60,075 nt of DNA, taken from the NCBI RefSeq assembly GCF_003994475.1, contig NZ_RZNY01000015.1, positions 96,231 through 156,305 on the forward strand, in the 5' to 3' direction. The position numbers were made by a program, and so were the translations under genes. The stretch comes from Paenibacillus anaericanus (GTDB lineage Bacteria > Bacillota > Bacilli > Paenibacillales > Paenibacillaceae). Every line of letters starts with the position of its first letter. Positions within the stretch are counted from its first letter, which is position 1. Shown here piece by piece: positions 35,071 to 43,564 of this stretch. Under the pieces are notes generated by a model that did not search any database, was not told the origin of the DNA, and saw only the letters and a list, made by a program, of their open reading frames with translations.

Positions 35071-35383
35071 AATTAATCCTCTTTTCTCTAATCATCCCCC
35101 CGGGTGGATGACATAGATTATTATTAGCTTACACAATTAAGACGTTATCTGGTTCATTAATGCTACATATAAATGACTTCTCTCTCCAGGTATCCTATAC
35201 ATCCCTAGCGCATCTAATCGATGAACTGCCATTGCAGTTTTATTCACGAATCTTGAAAGGCAACAACACTAGCAGAAGATAATTTGTTCTGCAAGGATTT
35301 ATTATTAAGTTTGTCGTAATATACAGATAAGTTATTTTACTGTTATACGCAGCTAATACTCTATTAAGAAAGGAAAATATCAA
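35071..35383. other. intergenic leader of the AraC-type gene
   Basis: This 313-base stretch between divergent genes is AT-rich and holds the upstream region of the AraC-type gene (AAGAAAGGAAAA is its RBS). I see no gene, repeat copy or strong palindrome in it. Confidence 0.5.
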
Positions 35384-36301
35384 ATGGAATGGGTAGAGAA
35401 TCTAAATGAATCAATAAATTATATAGAAGAACATCTTCATGAAAAAATCGATTATAATCAGGTAGCTAAAAAAGCCTGTTGTTCTTTAACAAAGTTTCAA
35501 CGTCTTTTTTTGTTTGCGACTGATATGACGGTTTCAGAATACGTTAGATGTAGGCGGATGACACTGGCTGCTCGAGAACTGATAAATTCAGACATCAAAA
35601 TTATTAATCTTGCTACTATGTATGGATATGAATCATCTGAAAGTTTTACAAGAGCATTTCATACCTTCCATGGCATGCCACCAGCTACTGTTCGAAAGCT
35701 AGGAATTTATAATGAGCTGGAGCGGATTTCAATTAATTTAAAAGTACAAGGAGGAAATATCATAATGGGAAGAAAGCCGATCGTCCGAATTGAAGAATTC
35801 AGCGGAATAAAAGCCGCAACATTCCGCGTTGATGGCATAGATCCGGAAGATAAGGCATTTTCTATGCTTCGTGAATGGGCAATAGGAGCATTAAGCGATT
35901 ATGCTGCCAGACGTTGCATTGGTTATGCACCTATGGGGCACCATTCAGAGGGTGAGGACTGTGACTCTCATGAATATGTAGCACAAATGTTTCTCTATGA
36001 ACATGAAATAGATGAAAATGGTCGGTTTCATGGTGTTGAGGTTGATAACGCCCCACAGGGACTATATATTGTCGGAGATGTCGTACTGAATGAATTTCAC
36101 GACGATGGGTCGATTGATATTGGACAGTCCATGAAAAAGTCATCAAAGGAAATATATGACTGCCTAATTGAAATGAAAACTTATGAGCTTGATATGGAAA
36201 ATCGCCCATTCATAGAAGAACAGATATTTCAGCCCGGATGGTTTGCTGGTAACGGAAGCAGTGAATTTAAGCTTTGGTTACCTATAAGAATTAAACAGTA
36301 G
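35384..36301 (+). CDS. AraC family regulator with GyrI-like domain
   Basis: This 305-residue protein has an N-terminal AraC double helix-turn-helix (INYIEEHLHEKIDYNQVAKKA, then IINLATMYGYESSESFTRAF) and a C-terminal GyrI-like effector domain with KPIVRIEEFSGIKAATFRVDG and QGLYIVGDVVLNEFHDDG. Such SoxS/Rob-like fusions respond to drugs or lipophilic cations. The gene overlaps the 3' end of the convergent GNAT gene by 24 bases. Confidence 0.92.
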   Translation: MEWVENLNESINYIEEHLHEKIDYNQVAKKACCSLTKFQRLFLFATDMTVSEYVRCRRMTLAARELINSDIKIINLATMYGYESSESFTRAFHTFHGMPPATVRKLGIYNELERISINLKVQGGNIIMGRKPIVRIEEFSGIKAATFRVDGIDPEDKAFSMLREWAIGALSDYAARRCIGYAPMGHHSEGEDCDSHEYVAQMFLYEHEIDENGRFHGVEVDNAPQGLYIVGDVVLNEFHDDGSIDIGQSMKKSSKEIYDCLIEMKTYELDMENRPFIEEQIFQPGWFAGNGSSEFKLWLPIRIKQ

Positions 36302-36799
36302 ATTACTCATGTATTCATGCCTAAGAATCGACATTACAGAAATAGATTCAAATTTATTTCCTTTGAAAATACTGTCTCTTAGTGTTCCTTCAAAAATAAA
36401 GCCAACGGATTCATACACATGCCTTGCTCGGGTGTTGAATTCTTTAACATCTAACCATAACCGATGAACCTCAGTTTCTTCAAAAAACCAATTGATTATA
36501 AGCTTCAACGATTCCTTCCCATAACCTTTGTTTTTCATCTGAATAGTAATACGCTTTATGCATATAGCTTTATTCGAATCTAGTAAACCAGTTAATATTA
36601 CATATCCAACTTTGTCTCCGTTTTTGTTCTCAATTATTAAATGATGTATATCTTCATTTGTTAATGATTCTAAATGTTGTTCAACCGTCCATTGCCCAAT
36701 AAATGGTGTGTTTTCAGGATCCGTTTCGGCATTTAAGACAAATGTTAAATCAGCTACTTCTGTCTTCCGAAACTTTAATTCATCAGATTCAATCAACAA
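36278..36799 (-). CDS. GNAT acetyltransferase, RimJ/RimL-like
   Basis: This 173-residue protein has HHLIIENKNGDKVGYVIL, CIKRITIQMKNKGYGKESLKLI (acetyl-CoA loop NKGYG) and HRLWLDVKEFNTRARHVYESVGFIFEG. The start is TTG 36799 after GGAGGTG. Convergent with, and overlapping, the AraC-type gene. Confidence 0.88.
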   Translation of the reverse strand: MLIESDELKFRKTEVADLTFVLNAETDPENTPFIGQWTVEQHLESLTNEDIHHLIIENKNGDKVGYVILTGLLDSNKAICIKRITIQMKNKGYGKESLKLIINWFFEETEVHRLWLDVKEFNTRARHVYESVGFIFEGTLRDSIFKGNKFESISVMSILRHEYMSNLLFNSYR

Positions 36800-36863
36800 A
36801 ATACACCTCCGTATAGTTTTTTATTAATTTTGATTATGTATCAGTTCATTAACTTCCGAATTG

Positions 36864-37343
36864 TTATACGCTGTTCAAGGTTTTTTCATAAGACGCAATT
36901 GTCATTTTATTGTTAATTTGTTTGGTCTCCCCGGTCTTATGATAACCTAACTTTTCATAGAGAGCACAATTTCCATACTCTTGCACTATCGAATCTAACT
37001 CCCAAAATTCCGCATCGTTATATATATCTTCGATAATCGAAAATACTCTTTGAGCTATTCCTTTTCCTTGATGTTCGGGCAAAATAAATATTGGGCCAAC
37101 ACGATATCTTTTGTTCTCTTTCCTTACAATTCTAATTGCGCCTACGGTAAGATTTGAACTTTTAATAATGTAATAATCCGTAAATGATTGATTTAATCGA
37201 TCTATTGTTCGTTCCACAGATTCATTAGCAGGGCTAGTTTCAAAGTCTTGATATTTATTTAGTAACGGCATAAAGGTTTTAATTTGCATTTCGTGAATAA
37301 TCGTTGCTTCACTGAGACTAGATTTAAATATCGAAATTCCCAC
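36864..37343 (-). CDS. GNAT family N-acetyltransferase
   Basis: This 159-residue protein has YYIIKSSNLTVGAIRIVR, YRVGPIFILPEHQGKGIAQRVFSII (acetyl-CoA loop QGKGIA) and CALYEKLGYHKTG, a typical single-domain GNAT. Substrate unknown. Upstream sequence at 36870 includes CGAATTGTTATACGCTG, which resembles the right end of the interspersed repeat. Confidence 0.9.
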   Translation of the reverse strand: MGISIFKSSLSEATIIHEMQIKTFMPLLNKYQDFETSPANESVERTIDRLNQSFTDYYIIKSSNLTVGAIRIVRKENKRYRVGPIFILPEHQGKGIAQRVFSIIEDIYNDAEFWELDSIVQEYGNCALYEKLGYHKTGETKQINNKMTIASYEKTLNSV

Positions 37344-37399
37344 TTTCTTACCCCCAGAATATCCCTAGATTTTCCTTATCCATTGCTGATATTTTATTA

Positions 37400-37963
37400 C
37401 TAGTTATTGCAAGAGTATGAGAAATTTTTATCTATCATCTCAAAGTTGCAATCTTGGTAGATAGACCAATAATAGACTTTGCTATTCATCGTATAAAATA
37501 CTAAACTATAATCTCCTTTATTGTAACGGTATAAGGTGAATTCTCCTTCTTGGGCGGTATCCGTATTGTTTCCGTAAATTTGCTTCATTGTTTCAATACT
37601 ACTTCCCGGTTCTAATCCACTAGGAGTTGTTAAAGTATCCAATGTACTTATTGAAACTAATTTTAAAGACTTATCGAAATTAAAAATATATTCATTCGTG
37701 CCCAGCATGTTAACAGTGCGAGAATTTTCTATTCCTTCCTCAGTATCCTCGGAGTATAGTTCTAAATTTAAAAGCCGAATCTTTTCTAATACATCATCGA
37801 ATGTCATTCCTAGATAAATTTCACCTTTAGTTATGTCTTGATCATTGATTACTAGTTTTTTTTCTTGATTAGTTGAGATTTTTTTTTCGGGAGTACTGCA
37901 TGCGGCCATAGAAAATAACAAAATTAAAGATATCAGTAACCAATTAAACTGTTTTTTATTCAA
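37400..37963 (-). CDS. lipoprotein of unknown function
   Basis: This 187-residue protein has a signal peptide with lipobox SMAAC (Cys22). The mature part reads DITKGEIYLGMTFDDVLEKI and LEPGSSIETMKQIYGNN, two helix-turns like those of SmpA/OmlA- or BLA-inhibitor-like repeats, and a strand-rich YRYNKGDYSLVFYTMNSKVYYWSI. Function unknown; surface-located. Confidence 0.7.
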   Translation of the reverse strand: MNKKQFNWLLISLILLFSMAACSTPEKKISTNQEKKLVINDQDITKGEIYLGMTFDDVLEKIRLLNLELYSEDTEEGIENSRTVNMLGTNEYIFNFDKSLKLVSISTLDTLTTPSGLEPGSSIETMKQIYGNNTDTAQEGEFTLYRYNKGDYSLVFYTMNSKVYYWSIYQDCNFEMIDKNFSYSCNN

Positions 37964-38032
37964 CTTATTTCACACCTATCCGAATAATTCATGTAATTAA
38001 TTAAAACTCTGCCAATAATTTATTGTCCTAGT

Positions 38033-38112
38033 TTTCTTCCACGATTATACAACTGATAACCGAAGGGCGATAGTCCTGATGCATAAATACGATGTTAAGC
38101 GAAGTTAGCTCT
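38033..38112. repeat. interspersed repeat, tail part
   Basis: TTCCACGATTATACAACTGATAAC, GAAGGGCGATAGTCC and CATAAATACGATGTTAAGCGAAG. The right end contains GTTAAGC, which fits the integron core motif GTTRRRY. Confidence 0.8.
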
Positions 38113-38137
38113 TCTCTGATTTTCCATTGCTTTAATT

Positions 38138-38557
38138 TTATACATTCCATTTGGGAGGTCGTTTCATAAAACGATCTGGATCCTTAATAAATCCGTGTTT
38201 CTCATATAACCCGTGAGCATCCAATGTCCCTAATAGACCCATCATTCCTTCAAATTCTTCTGAGTCTACAATCATTTCAACTAGCTTCTTTCCTATACCC
38301 TTACCTCTGCATTCCTCCAAAACAAATACATCACAAATATAAAAAAACGTCGCCTCATCACTAATAACTCTCGCGAAACCGACTTGTTTTGCTTCTTTGT
38401 AAACACCTAGGCAATAAGAATTGTCTATTGCTTTAATTGTACGAGCGTTAGGTCTTTTATTAGCCCAATAGCTTCGGGATAAAAAATCTATCACGATTTC
38501 CTTATCAATTCTTGTCTTGTCATCACTGATACAAAATTCATTAAACACAACTTCCAT
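38138..38557 (-). CDS. GNAT family N-acetyltransferase
   Basis: This 139-residue protein has LGVYKEAKQVGFARVISDEATFFYICDVFVLEECRGKGIGKKLVEMI and LDAHGLYEKHGFI, the short GNAT branch that includes many YjaB/YjgM-like enzymes. Substrate unknown. It is bracketed by repeat copies on both sides. Confidence 0.9.
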   Translation of the reverse strand: MEVVFNEFCISDDKTRIDKEIVIDFLSRSYWANKRPNARTIKAIDNSYCLGVYKEAKQVGFARVISDEATFFYICDVFVLEECRGKGIGKKLVEMIVDSEEFEGMMGLLGTLDAHGLYEKHGFIKDPDRFMKRPPKWNV

Positions 38558-38600
38558 GAAATCGCCTCCTTAATATTATCATGCACAGGGTTCATCTAAA

Positions 38601-38720
38601 GTTGTACAAAACGACCCAGCCCTAGATAGCTTTTATCTTAGGCTGGGTCGTTTGTTGTCTTCTATGATTATACCTCTGTCAACTAAAGGATGGTACTGCG
38701 TAGTGTGAATACAATCACAT
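38601..38720. repeat. interspersed repeat, hairpin plus tail
   Basis: AAACGACCCAGCC, loop CTAGATAGCTTTTATC, GGCTGGGTCGTTTGTTGTC, then CTATGATTATACCTCTGTCAAC and GTGTGAATACAATCAC. The stem with AAACGA/TCGTTT closes fully and could terminate transcription. Confidence 0.88.
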
Positions 38721-38758
38721 TTGTACTTTTTCGCACCGGGAATGCCTTCTTTGGATTT

Positions 38759-39349
38759 CTATTCATTATGCTTAGCGTTTTCAATGTGAGTAATACAATT
38801 ATATCGTTCACAATCCCATCTAAATTGGTCTTTATTTAAAATTGTCACCGATGTATTATGAAGCTGTTCTTGTGTATCGATATGCGGAATTAGTTTCTTT
38901 AAGGTAAGTCCAATCAGTGCTCCATGACTTACTATCAATATTTTTTTGCCGGGATGTCTTTCGGAAATGTCCATAATACACTTCATTCCCCTTGTCATTA
39001 TCTCATCGTTTGATTCTATGCCAAGATCTAGTTTGGACCATCCGTATCCCCATTTATTAACTCTGTCTTGTTCAGTTGTTCCCTCGATAAGTCCGCAGTT
39101 CATTTCTCTTAATCGTTGATCAGTTCTCACTTCAATATTCTTAAGACTCCCTATAATTTCAGCTGTTTCAAGTGCTCTTGATAAGTCACTTGAATAAATA
39201 TAATCCCAGTCTTCGTTTTCCATTCTCCTAGATAGTAATTCAGCTTGTCTTCGTCCCTCATCATTTAAAGGTATATCAGTTTGTCCTTGTGCTCTGTGTT
39301 CATAATTCCAATCAGTCACTCCATGTCTTATAAGTCCTATCCATGTCAT
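38759..39349 (-). CDS. histidine phosphatase family protein
   Basis: This 196-residue protein starts WIGLIRHGVTDWNYEHRAQGQTDIPL with the catalytic RHG, then YSSDLSRALETAEII, RLREMNCGLIEG and ILIVSHGALIGLTL with the second His. It is a phosphoglycerate-mutase-like phosphatase; the substrate may be a small phosphorylated metabolite. Confidence 0.92.
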   Translation of the reverse strand: MTWIGLIRHGVTDWNYEHRAQGQTDIPLNDEGRRQAELLSRRMENEDWDYIYSSDLSRALETAEIIGSLKNIEVRTDQRLREMNCGLIEGTTEQDRVNKWGYGWSKLDLGIESNDEIMTRGMKCIMDISERHPGKKILIVSHGALIGLTLKKLIPHIDTQEQLHNTSVTILNKDQFRWDCERYNCITHIENAKHNE

Positions 39350-39394
39350 ACTATTTCCTCTTTCATTTTTTTTGTGGTTTGATACTGCCGATCT

Positions 39395-39460
39395 TGTATC
39401 TAACGTTTGCGTATCTACGTAGATACTATGTTATATGATATCGGGGACTTCTACGAATAT
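39395..39460. repeat. short palindromic form of the interspersed repeat
   Basis: The two ends of the repeat lie next to each other without hairpin or middle. CTAACGTTTGCGTATCTACG joins TAGATACTATGTTATATGAT and CGGGGACTTCTACGAAT, the last part shared with the end of the copy at 42222. GTATCTACGTAGATAC is a perfect 16-bp palindrome. On the minus strand the end reads AAACGTTAGATAC, which includes a perfect GTTRRRY. Confidence 0.72.
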
Positions 39461-39465
39461 GTTAT

Positions 39466-39786
39466 TTAATCTAATTTTTCGATATCCTTTATTCTCTTAT
39501 CAAGAATTGCAATAGTTTCATCTAAGTTCTCATTAGTATCATCATACTGTAATATTTCAACATATATATGTCTGACTCCGAGATGCACTTCAAATATATC
39601 ATCCACGCAATTGATAATTCCCTTACCTATTAATTGATTAAGACTACTCTCGATTGTTTCTTCAGATATATTATTTATAAATTCTGATAGAGTATAATTG
39701 ACTATTTCTTGCTTGTTAGGCCTGGTTATTTCCTTATGTAACCGTAGAGTTGATAAAACTATTAGTAATGAAACTCTATCTTGCAT
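39466..39786 (-). CDS. protein of unknown function, possibly winged-helix
   Basis: This 106-residue soluble protein is mostly helical (SLLIVLSTLRLHKEITRPNKQEIVNY, ISEETIESSLNQLIGKGII) with a short strand pair, as in winged-helix proteins, and ends in a coiled-coil-like ENLDETIAILDKRIKDIEKLD. No family is certain. Confidence 0.52.
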   Translation of the reverse strand: MQDRVSLLIVLSTLRLHKEITRPNKQEIVNYTLSEFINNISEETIESSLNQLIGKGIINCVDDIFEVHLGVRHIYVEILQYDDTNENLDETIAILDKRIKDIEKLD

Positions 39787-39815
39787 GGGAGCCCTCCTTA
39801 CAATTTAATCAACTT

Positions 39816-40073
39816 TCAATCTTTGGACTCTTTGGGTTCTCTAAATGAACCGAAAATCCCTGTAATAAGCCCAATTAACCCAAAGGTAAATCCATATCCA
39901 GAAGAACCTTCAAATGCCAATAAAATAATCACTCCGAATAGTAAAATATGTACACCTAATAGTTGAACTTGCAGAGCACTTGGATTGATAAAGTCCAAAA
40001 ATACAAATGCATAAAAGATTGCAATAACTAATAGTGTTAGAGCGATTAAACACACTAATCCAAAACTATCCAT
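39816..40073 (-). CDS. small membrane protein
   Basis: This 85-residue protein has two or three hydrophobic segments (about 5-27, 36-54 and 60-74) with a Gly-rich SSGYGFTFGLIGLITGIFG and a charged tail. No family recognised. It precedes the unknown protein at 39466 by about 30 bases. Confidence 0.6.
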   Translation of the reverse strand: MDSFGLVCLIALTLLVIAIFYAFVFLDFINPSALQVQLLGVHILLFGVIILLAFEGSSGYGFTFGLIGLITGIFGSFREPKESKD

Positions 40074-40151
40074 CTTGACCTCCTCTAAATTTCAATCATT
40101 TGCTTTCAACCATACCACTTTCCTTAGCAATATTCTTAAGTATATTCAATA

Positions 40152-40177
40152 GAAAAACCGCCATTGAAGGCGGTCTA
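40152..40177. terminator. hairpin terminator
   Basis: ACCGCC-ATTGAA-GGCGGT with an A-run before it. On the minus strand it follows the peptidase S51 gene and precedes the small membrane protein. Confidence 0.72.
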
Positions 40178-40277
40178 AACAATTTATCATTTCTGCCCAA
40201 CAATAAGTCCTGGGGATATTAAGATTGCATCTGTTTAAATACAGTTAATTCCGTTAGGTCAGAGCCACTCACCCTAA

Positions 40278-40943
40278 TTAGAGCGTCTCAACCAATTTCT
40301 GAATCTTTGAGCGGGAAATTAAATATAAAGGACCCATTATTTCTATTTTGCCGTCCTTTACACGTATAGCGCTCTCCTGTTCTGCCGCGTAAACATCAAT
40401 CTCTTCAGACAAGGGGAACAGGTAACCTTGAACAAACGTGGCGTAGTCGCGTTGAGAATGAGATTCATAGGCAAAATGATCAAAGCCAATACCATCATAA
40501 ATAGTACTTGTTTCAACTTCATCAGTGTTATTCAAGCTTAACCATTTTGCAGCCATGTTTAACGCACCGGCGCTGGCACCCATTATAACGGCATTGCTGT
40601 TCTTAATAACATCCGATAATTCATATTCAGCCAAAAAATCGTTCTGCAAAACAGGATATCCACCACATAAAAAAATGACAGAAGCGTTTTGAATTAATCG
40701 CCGGGCATCTTCCTTCTGCATGCGGTAATCAATGAAATGACATTCATCAAAAATAATATTAGCCTGATTCAACCATGTCCATTCAGAAACATCATCAAAG
40801 TTAATTTGCTCACCTGTATAACCAGACGGGTCAGCGCTAATCATAACAAGCGATTTTCTGTCTTGTATATCCTCATGCAACCATTGGACCAGCTTCTCTG
40901 GAAAAAAATCATTAAACCAACTGAGATAGTAGTGAGTTTTCAT
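40278..40943 (-). CDS. peptidase S51-like (class I GAT-fold) protein
   Basis: This 221-residue protein has ASVIFLCGGYPVLQNDFL and VIMGASAGALNMA, the GxSxG elbow with the S51 nucleophile, and IYDGIGFDHFAYESH with a His. Peptidase E and cyanophycinase share this pattern. The typical substrate is an Asp-containing dipeptide. Stand-alone unit. Confidence 0.82.
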   Translation of the reverse strand: MKTHYYLSWFNDFFPEKLVQWLHEDIQDRKSLVMISADPSGYTGEQINFDDVSEWTWLNQANIIFDECHFIDYRMQKEDARRLIQNASVIFLCGGYPVLQNDFLAEYELSDVIKNSNAVIMGASAGALNMAAKWLSLNNTDEVETSTIYDGIGFDHFAYESHSQRDYATFVQGYLFPLSEEIDVYAAEQESAIRVKDGKIEIMGPLYLISRSKIQKLVETL

Positions 40944-41064
40944 ACGTAATTACCTCCATATGTATTATTTACATTCATACATTCTTAACGATTTTTTCTC
41001 CTTCATGTTCCTTAAGTATGTACCCAATTCCTTCCACTGCGATGTCTTTACTCATTCTTTATAT

Positions 41065-41391
41065 TTACCATGTAACGAAGGGCAAATAATCTTTACTGTA
41101 AATCCCCCTATAATAAGCACGTTTCAAGTAATGAATCTCTTTCTCAAATTGATCAATTACATTCATATCATTGAAATTATAGCCTTTTTCTTTACATAAT
41201 TCACTATTGACTCGAAAAGTTAATTTAGTATTTCCAATAGTGAATTCAAGTAAGAAATCATTTAACATCCCATTCCAACTAAAAGAAGTTATTTTAGCTT
41301 CGACGTTTCCAGCTATCTCTGAGTTATAATTGTTGATAATTTTATTTAGATTCTCTTGTATTAGTTCCTTTGAGTTAAACAACTTATTCAC
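41065..41391 (-). CDS. protein of unknown function
   Basis: This 108-residue soluble protein starts with a helix LIQENLNKIINNYNSEI and continues with strands ITSFSWNGMLNDFLLEFTIGNTKLTFRV. I do not recognise it. A 27-codon ATG frame follows at 41056-40973 without an RBS and looks like a remnant. Confidence 0.5.
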   Translation of the reverse strand: MNKLFNSKELIQENLNKIINNYNSEIAGNVEAKITSFSWNGMLNDFLLEFTIGNTKLTFRVNSELCKEKGYNFNDMNVIDQFEKEIHYLKRAYYRGIYSKDYLPFVTW

Positions 41392-41460
41392 TTCCCTAAA
41401 AAATGAAATTTAAATTGAATTTATCGCCCTCTTCTAGCTCTTAAAATTTATTGATATTTT

Positions 41461-41985
41461 TCAGTAATACTCATCTTCTAATATTGAAAATAAATAAGAA
41501 TCATGGAATTTCCCTTTGTGCCACATATGTTCCCTTAGATGACCTTCTTGTTTCATACCGATTCTTCTCAAGACATTGGCTGACCCTATATTTCCAGGGC
41601 GGCATGTCGCAAACACTCTATGTACTTTGAAGTTTTCAAATCCGAACATTAACATTGCTTTTGAAGCTTCTGTAGCATAGCCACTCCCCCACCATTCGGG
41701 GTTAAAACAATAGCCTATCTCAGCATTATTTTCTTTGATATAAATTCCACATCCACCAATTAAAATATTTGCCTCTTTAAGTATTACTGCGAACTCAAAA
41801 TCGGTTCGGTCGCTTGATTGTTGTTTTGTGATTTGCTCCTCTACATATGCTTGTGTCTCAGCTTTGCTATTTGGTCCCCAAATCATATGTTCAGTTACCA
41901 CATGATTTGATGCGTATTTATGTACATCTACCCAGTCTTCCATATTAAAGTCACGAATGATTAGTCTTTGGGTTTCTACTTGCAT
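41461..41985 (-). CDS. GNAT acetyltransferase, RimJ/RimL-like
   Basis: This 174-residue protein has TQRLIIRDFNMEDWVDVHKY, IGYCFNPEWWGSGYATEASKAMLMFGF and VHRVFATCRPGNIGSANVLRRIGM. The start is ATG 41985 after GGGGGG; the longer frame to 42102 is open but lacks an RBS. Acceptor unknown. Confidence 0.9.
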   Translation of the reverse strand: MQVETQRLIIRDFNMEDWVDVHKYASNHVVTEHMIWGPNSKAETQAYVEEQITKQQSSDRTDFEFAVILKEANILIGGCGIYIKENNAEIGYCFNPEWWGSGYATEASKAMLMFGFENFKVHRVFATCRPGNIGSANVLRRIGMKQEGHLREHMWHKGKFHDSYLFSILEDEYY

Positions 41986-42221
41986 TTGACATCCCCCCAT
42001 ATTCATAATAATTAGTTCTTTGGGTTTTATCATTTTAACTTTAATGAAATTTACCCTCAATGTTGGTTCAATCCTTTTGTACTGAAATCTTGAATTCTCC
42101 AAAAAGATATCGCAGGAGTATTATGCTCCTTGATCTACTTTCCAACAAGTTTGATTGTCATAATATCTCCTTTTGATCTTTATCAGCTACTACCTACTTC
42201 TAGCAGTTACGCCTAAGGTTT

Positions 42222-42378
42222 AGCTATCCACGAAATAACCCAGCCTTAGGTATCTCTTATCTTAGGCTGGGTTATTTGCCATCTGTTATCATTCCATTAT
42301 TATACATATTACAACCAAGGGGCGATAGCCCCGCAACGTGAATACGTTGTTATAAGATGTCGGGGACATTCTACGAAT
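42222..42378. repeat. interspersed repeat, full-length copy
   Basis: Left arm TATCCACGAAAT, stem AACCCAGCC/GGCTGGGTT, CCATTATTATACATATTACAACC, AAGGGGCGATAGCCCC, GCAACGTGAATACGTTGTTATAAG and CGGGGACATTCTACGAAT. On the minus strand its far end reads AAACCTTAGGCG, one base from the classical GTTAGGC core. Confidence 0.9.
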
Positions 42379-42384
42379 TACTTA

Positions 42385-43386
42385 TCACTTTATCTTTAAT
42401 ATGATCTTTCCTTTTGCCCTGCCCGATTCGGAATACTCCATCGCTTTTTGAGCTTCTACAAAAGGAAATATTAGATCAATAACAGGCTTTATTTTTCCTG
42501 CTTCAATAAGCTCAGAAATTATGCCCAACTGTCTACCGTTTGGTTTCATGAACAGGAAGCTGTAGTTTACATTATATTTCATCTCTAATTTTGTCAGCTT
42601 CCGGGTAATTAATCGAAAAAGATTTGTTTTTATGAACCCGGACCCATACTCTTCTCCGAAGCGTGCATTGGGCAACCCTGAAACTGATACAATTTGTCCT
42701 CCTTGTTTGACTATTTTAAAAGCCTTTTCTAATGTCTCTCCGCCAATTGTATCGAATACTCCATCATAATTTTGTAAGACCTTATCAAATTGTTCTTTTT
42801 TATAATTGATAATTTGATCGGCTCCAAGTGACTTGACCAATTCAACTCCAGCATCGCTTGTAGTTGTTGCAACGTAAATCCCCATCGCTTTGGCAAGTTG
42901 AATTGCAAAAGTACCAACGCCGCCCGATCCAGCTTGAATCAATACCTTTTGTCCCTCCGATATCTGTAATATATCATGCAATGCTTGATAAGATGTTAGC
43001 CCGACCAATGGGATTGATGCAGCTTCCTCAAAGGAAAGATTTTGAGGCTTTAGGGCTATATCGTCTTCATGTATAGAAATATATTCAGCGAAGGTTCCAA
43101 TTCTATCCTTTCTTGGCCGGCCGTAAATTTCATCACCTATCTTAAATTTTTCAACCTTTTTTCCTACTTTGATGACAATACCTGAGAAATCATTTCCTAA
43201 AACAAGCGGCATATCGTATTTCAACAGCATACGAACTTTGCCATCCCGTACTTTGACATCGATAGGATTAATACTTGCTGCATGGATTTCTGCCAACACA
43301 TCATAATCACCCACTACCGGTGTTGGAATGTCTGCCAATTGAAGAGGATATTTCCCATATTTTTTAATTATCATTGCTTTCATCAT
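42385..43386 (-). CDS. MDR-family NADP-dependent quinone/alcohol oxidoreductase
   Basis: This 333-residue protein has AEIHAASINPIDVKVRDG, VLGNDFSGIVIKVGKKV, EAASIPLVGLTSYQAL and VLIQAGSGGVGTFAIQLAKAMG (nucleotide-binding AxxGxxG). It lacks the zinc ligands, so it is a zinc-independent quinone-oxidoreductase-type enzyme. No partner gene is visible. Confidence 0.93.
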   Translation of the reverse strand: MMKAMIIKKYGKYPLQLADIPTPVVGDYDVLAEIHAASINPIDVKVRDGKVRMLLKYDMPLVLGNDFSGIVIKVGKKVEKFKIGDEIYGRPRKDRIGTFAEYISIHEDDIALKPQNLSFEEAASIPLVGLTSYQALHDILQISEGQKVLIQAGSGGVGTFAIQLAKAMGIYVATTTSDAGVELVKSLGADQIINYKKEQFDKVLQNYDGVFDTIGGETLEKAFKIVKQGGQIVSVSGLPNARFGEEYGSGFIKTNLFRLITRKLTKLEMKYNVNYSFLFMKPNGRQLGIISELIEAGKIKPVIDLIFPFVEAQKAMEYSESGRAKGKIILKIK

Positions 43387-43480
43387 GAAACCTCCATTTT
43401 ATAAACGTAATCCGTAGAACTATACGTGTTAGCATACTTCGTCTTTATTTTCTAATACTTTTGTTCCATAAATTCATCGA

Positions 43481-43545
43481 TATGTTAATAATATTAGGCT
43501 TTGCAGCGTGAATACGGGGTTTTCGGATGTCAGCGTCCCCCTCTA
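43481..43545. repeat. interspersed repeat, right end only
   Basis: TTAATAATATTAGGCTTTGCAGCGTGAATACG and GGATGTCAGCGTCCCC match the last third of the full repeat. A TACGTGTTAGCATACTTCG just to the left (43418-43440) may be a further arm. Confidence 0.7.
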
Positions 43546-43564
43546 AGCACATGCAATCAATAAC

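Noticed and set aside
40973..41056. A 27-codon ATG frame downstream of the unknown gene at 41065
   Set aside because: No RBS and no recognisable motif; it may be a remnant but cannot be supported as a gene.
41986..42102. Longer start for the GNAT at 41461
   Set aside because: The extension has no RBS and does not resemble GNAT sequence; GGGGGG before 41985 fits better.
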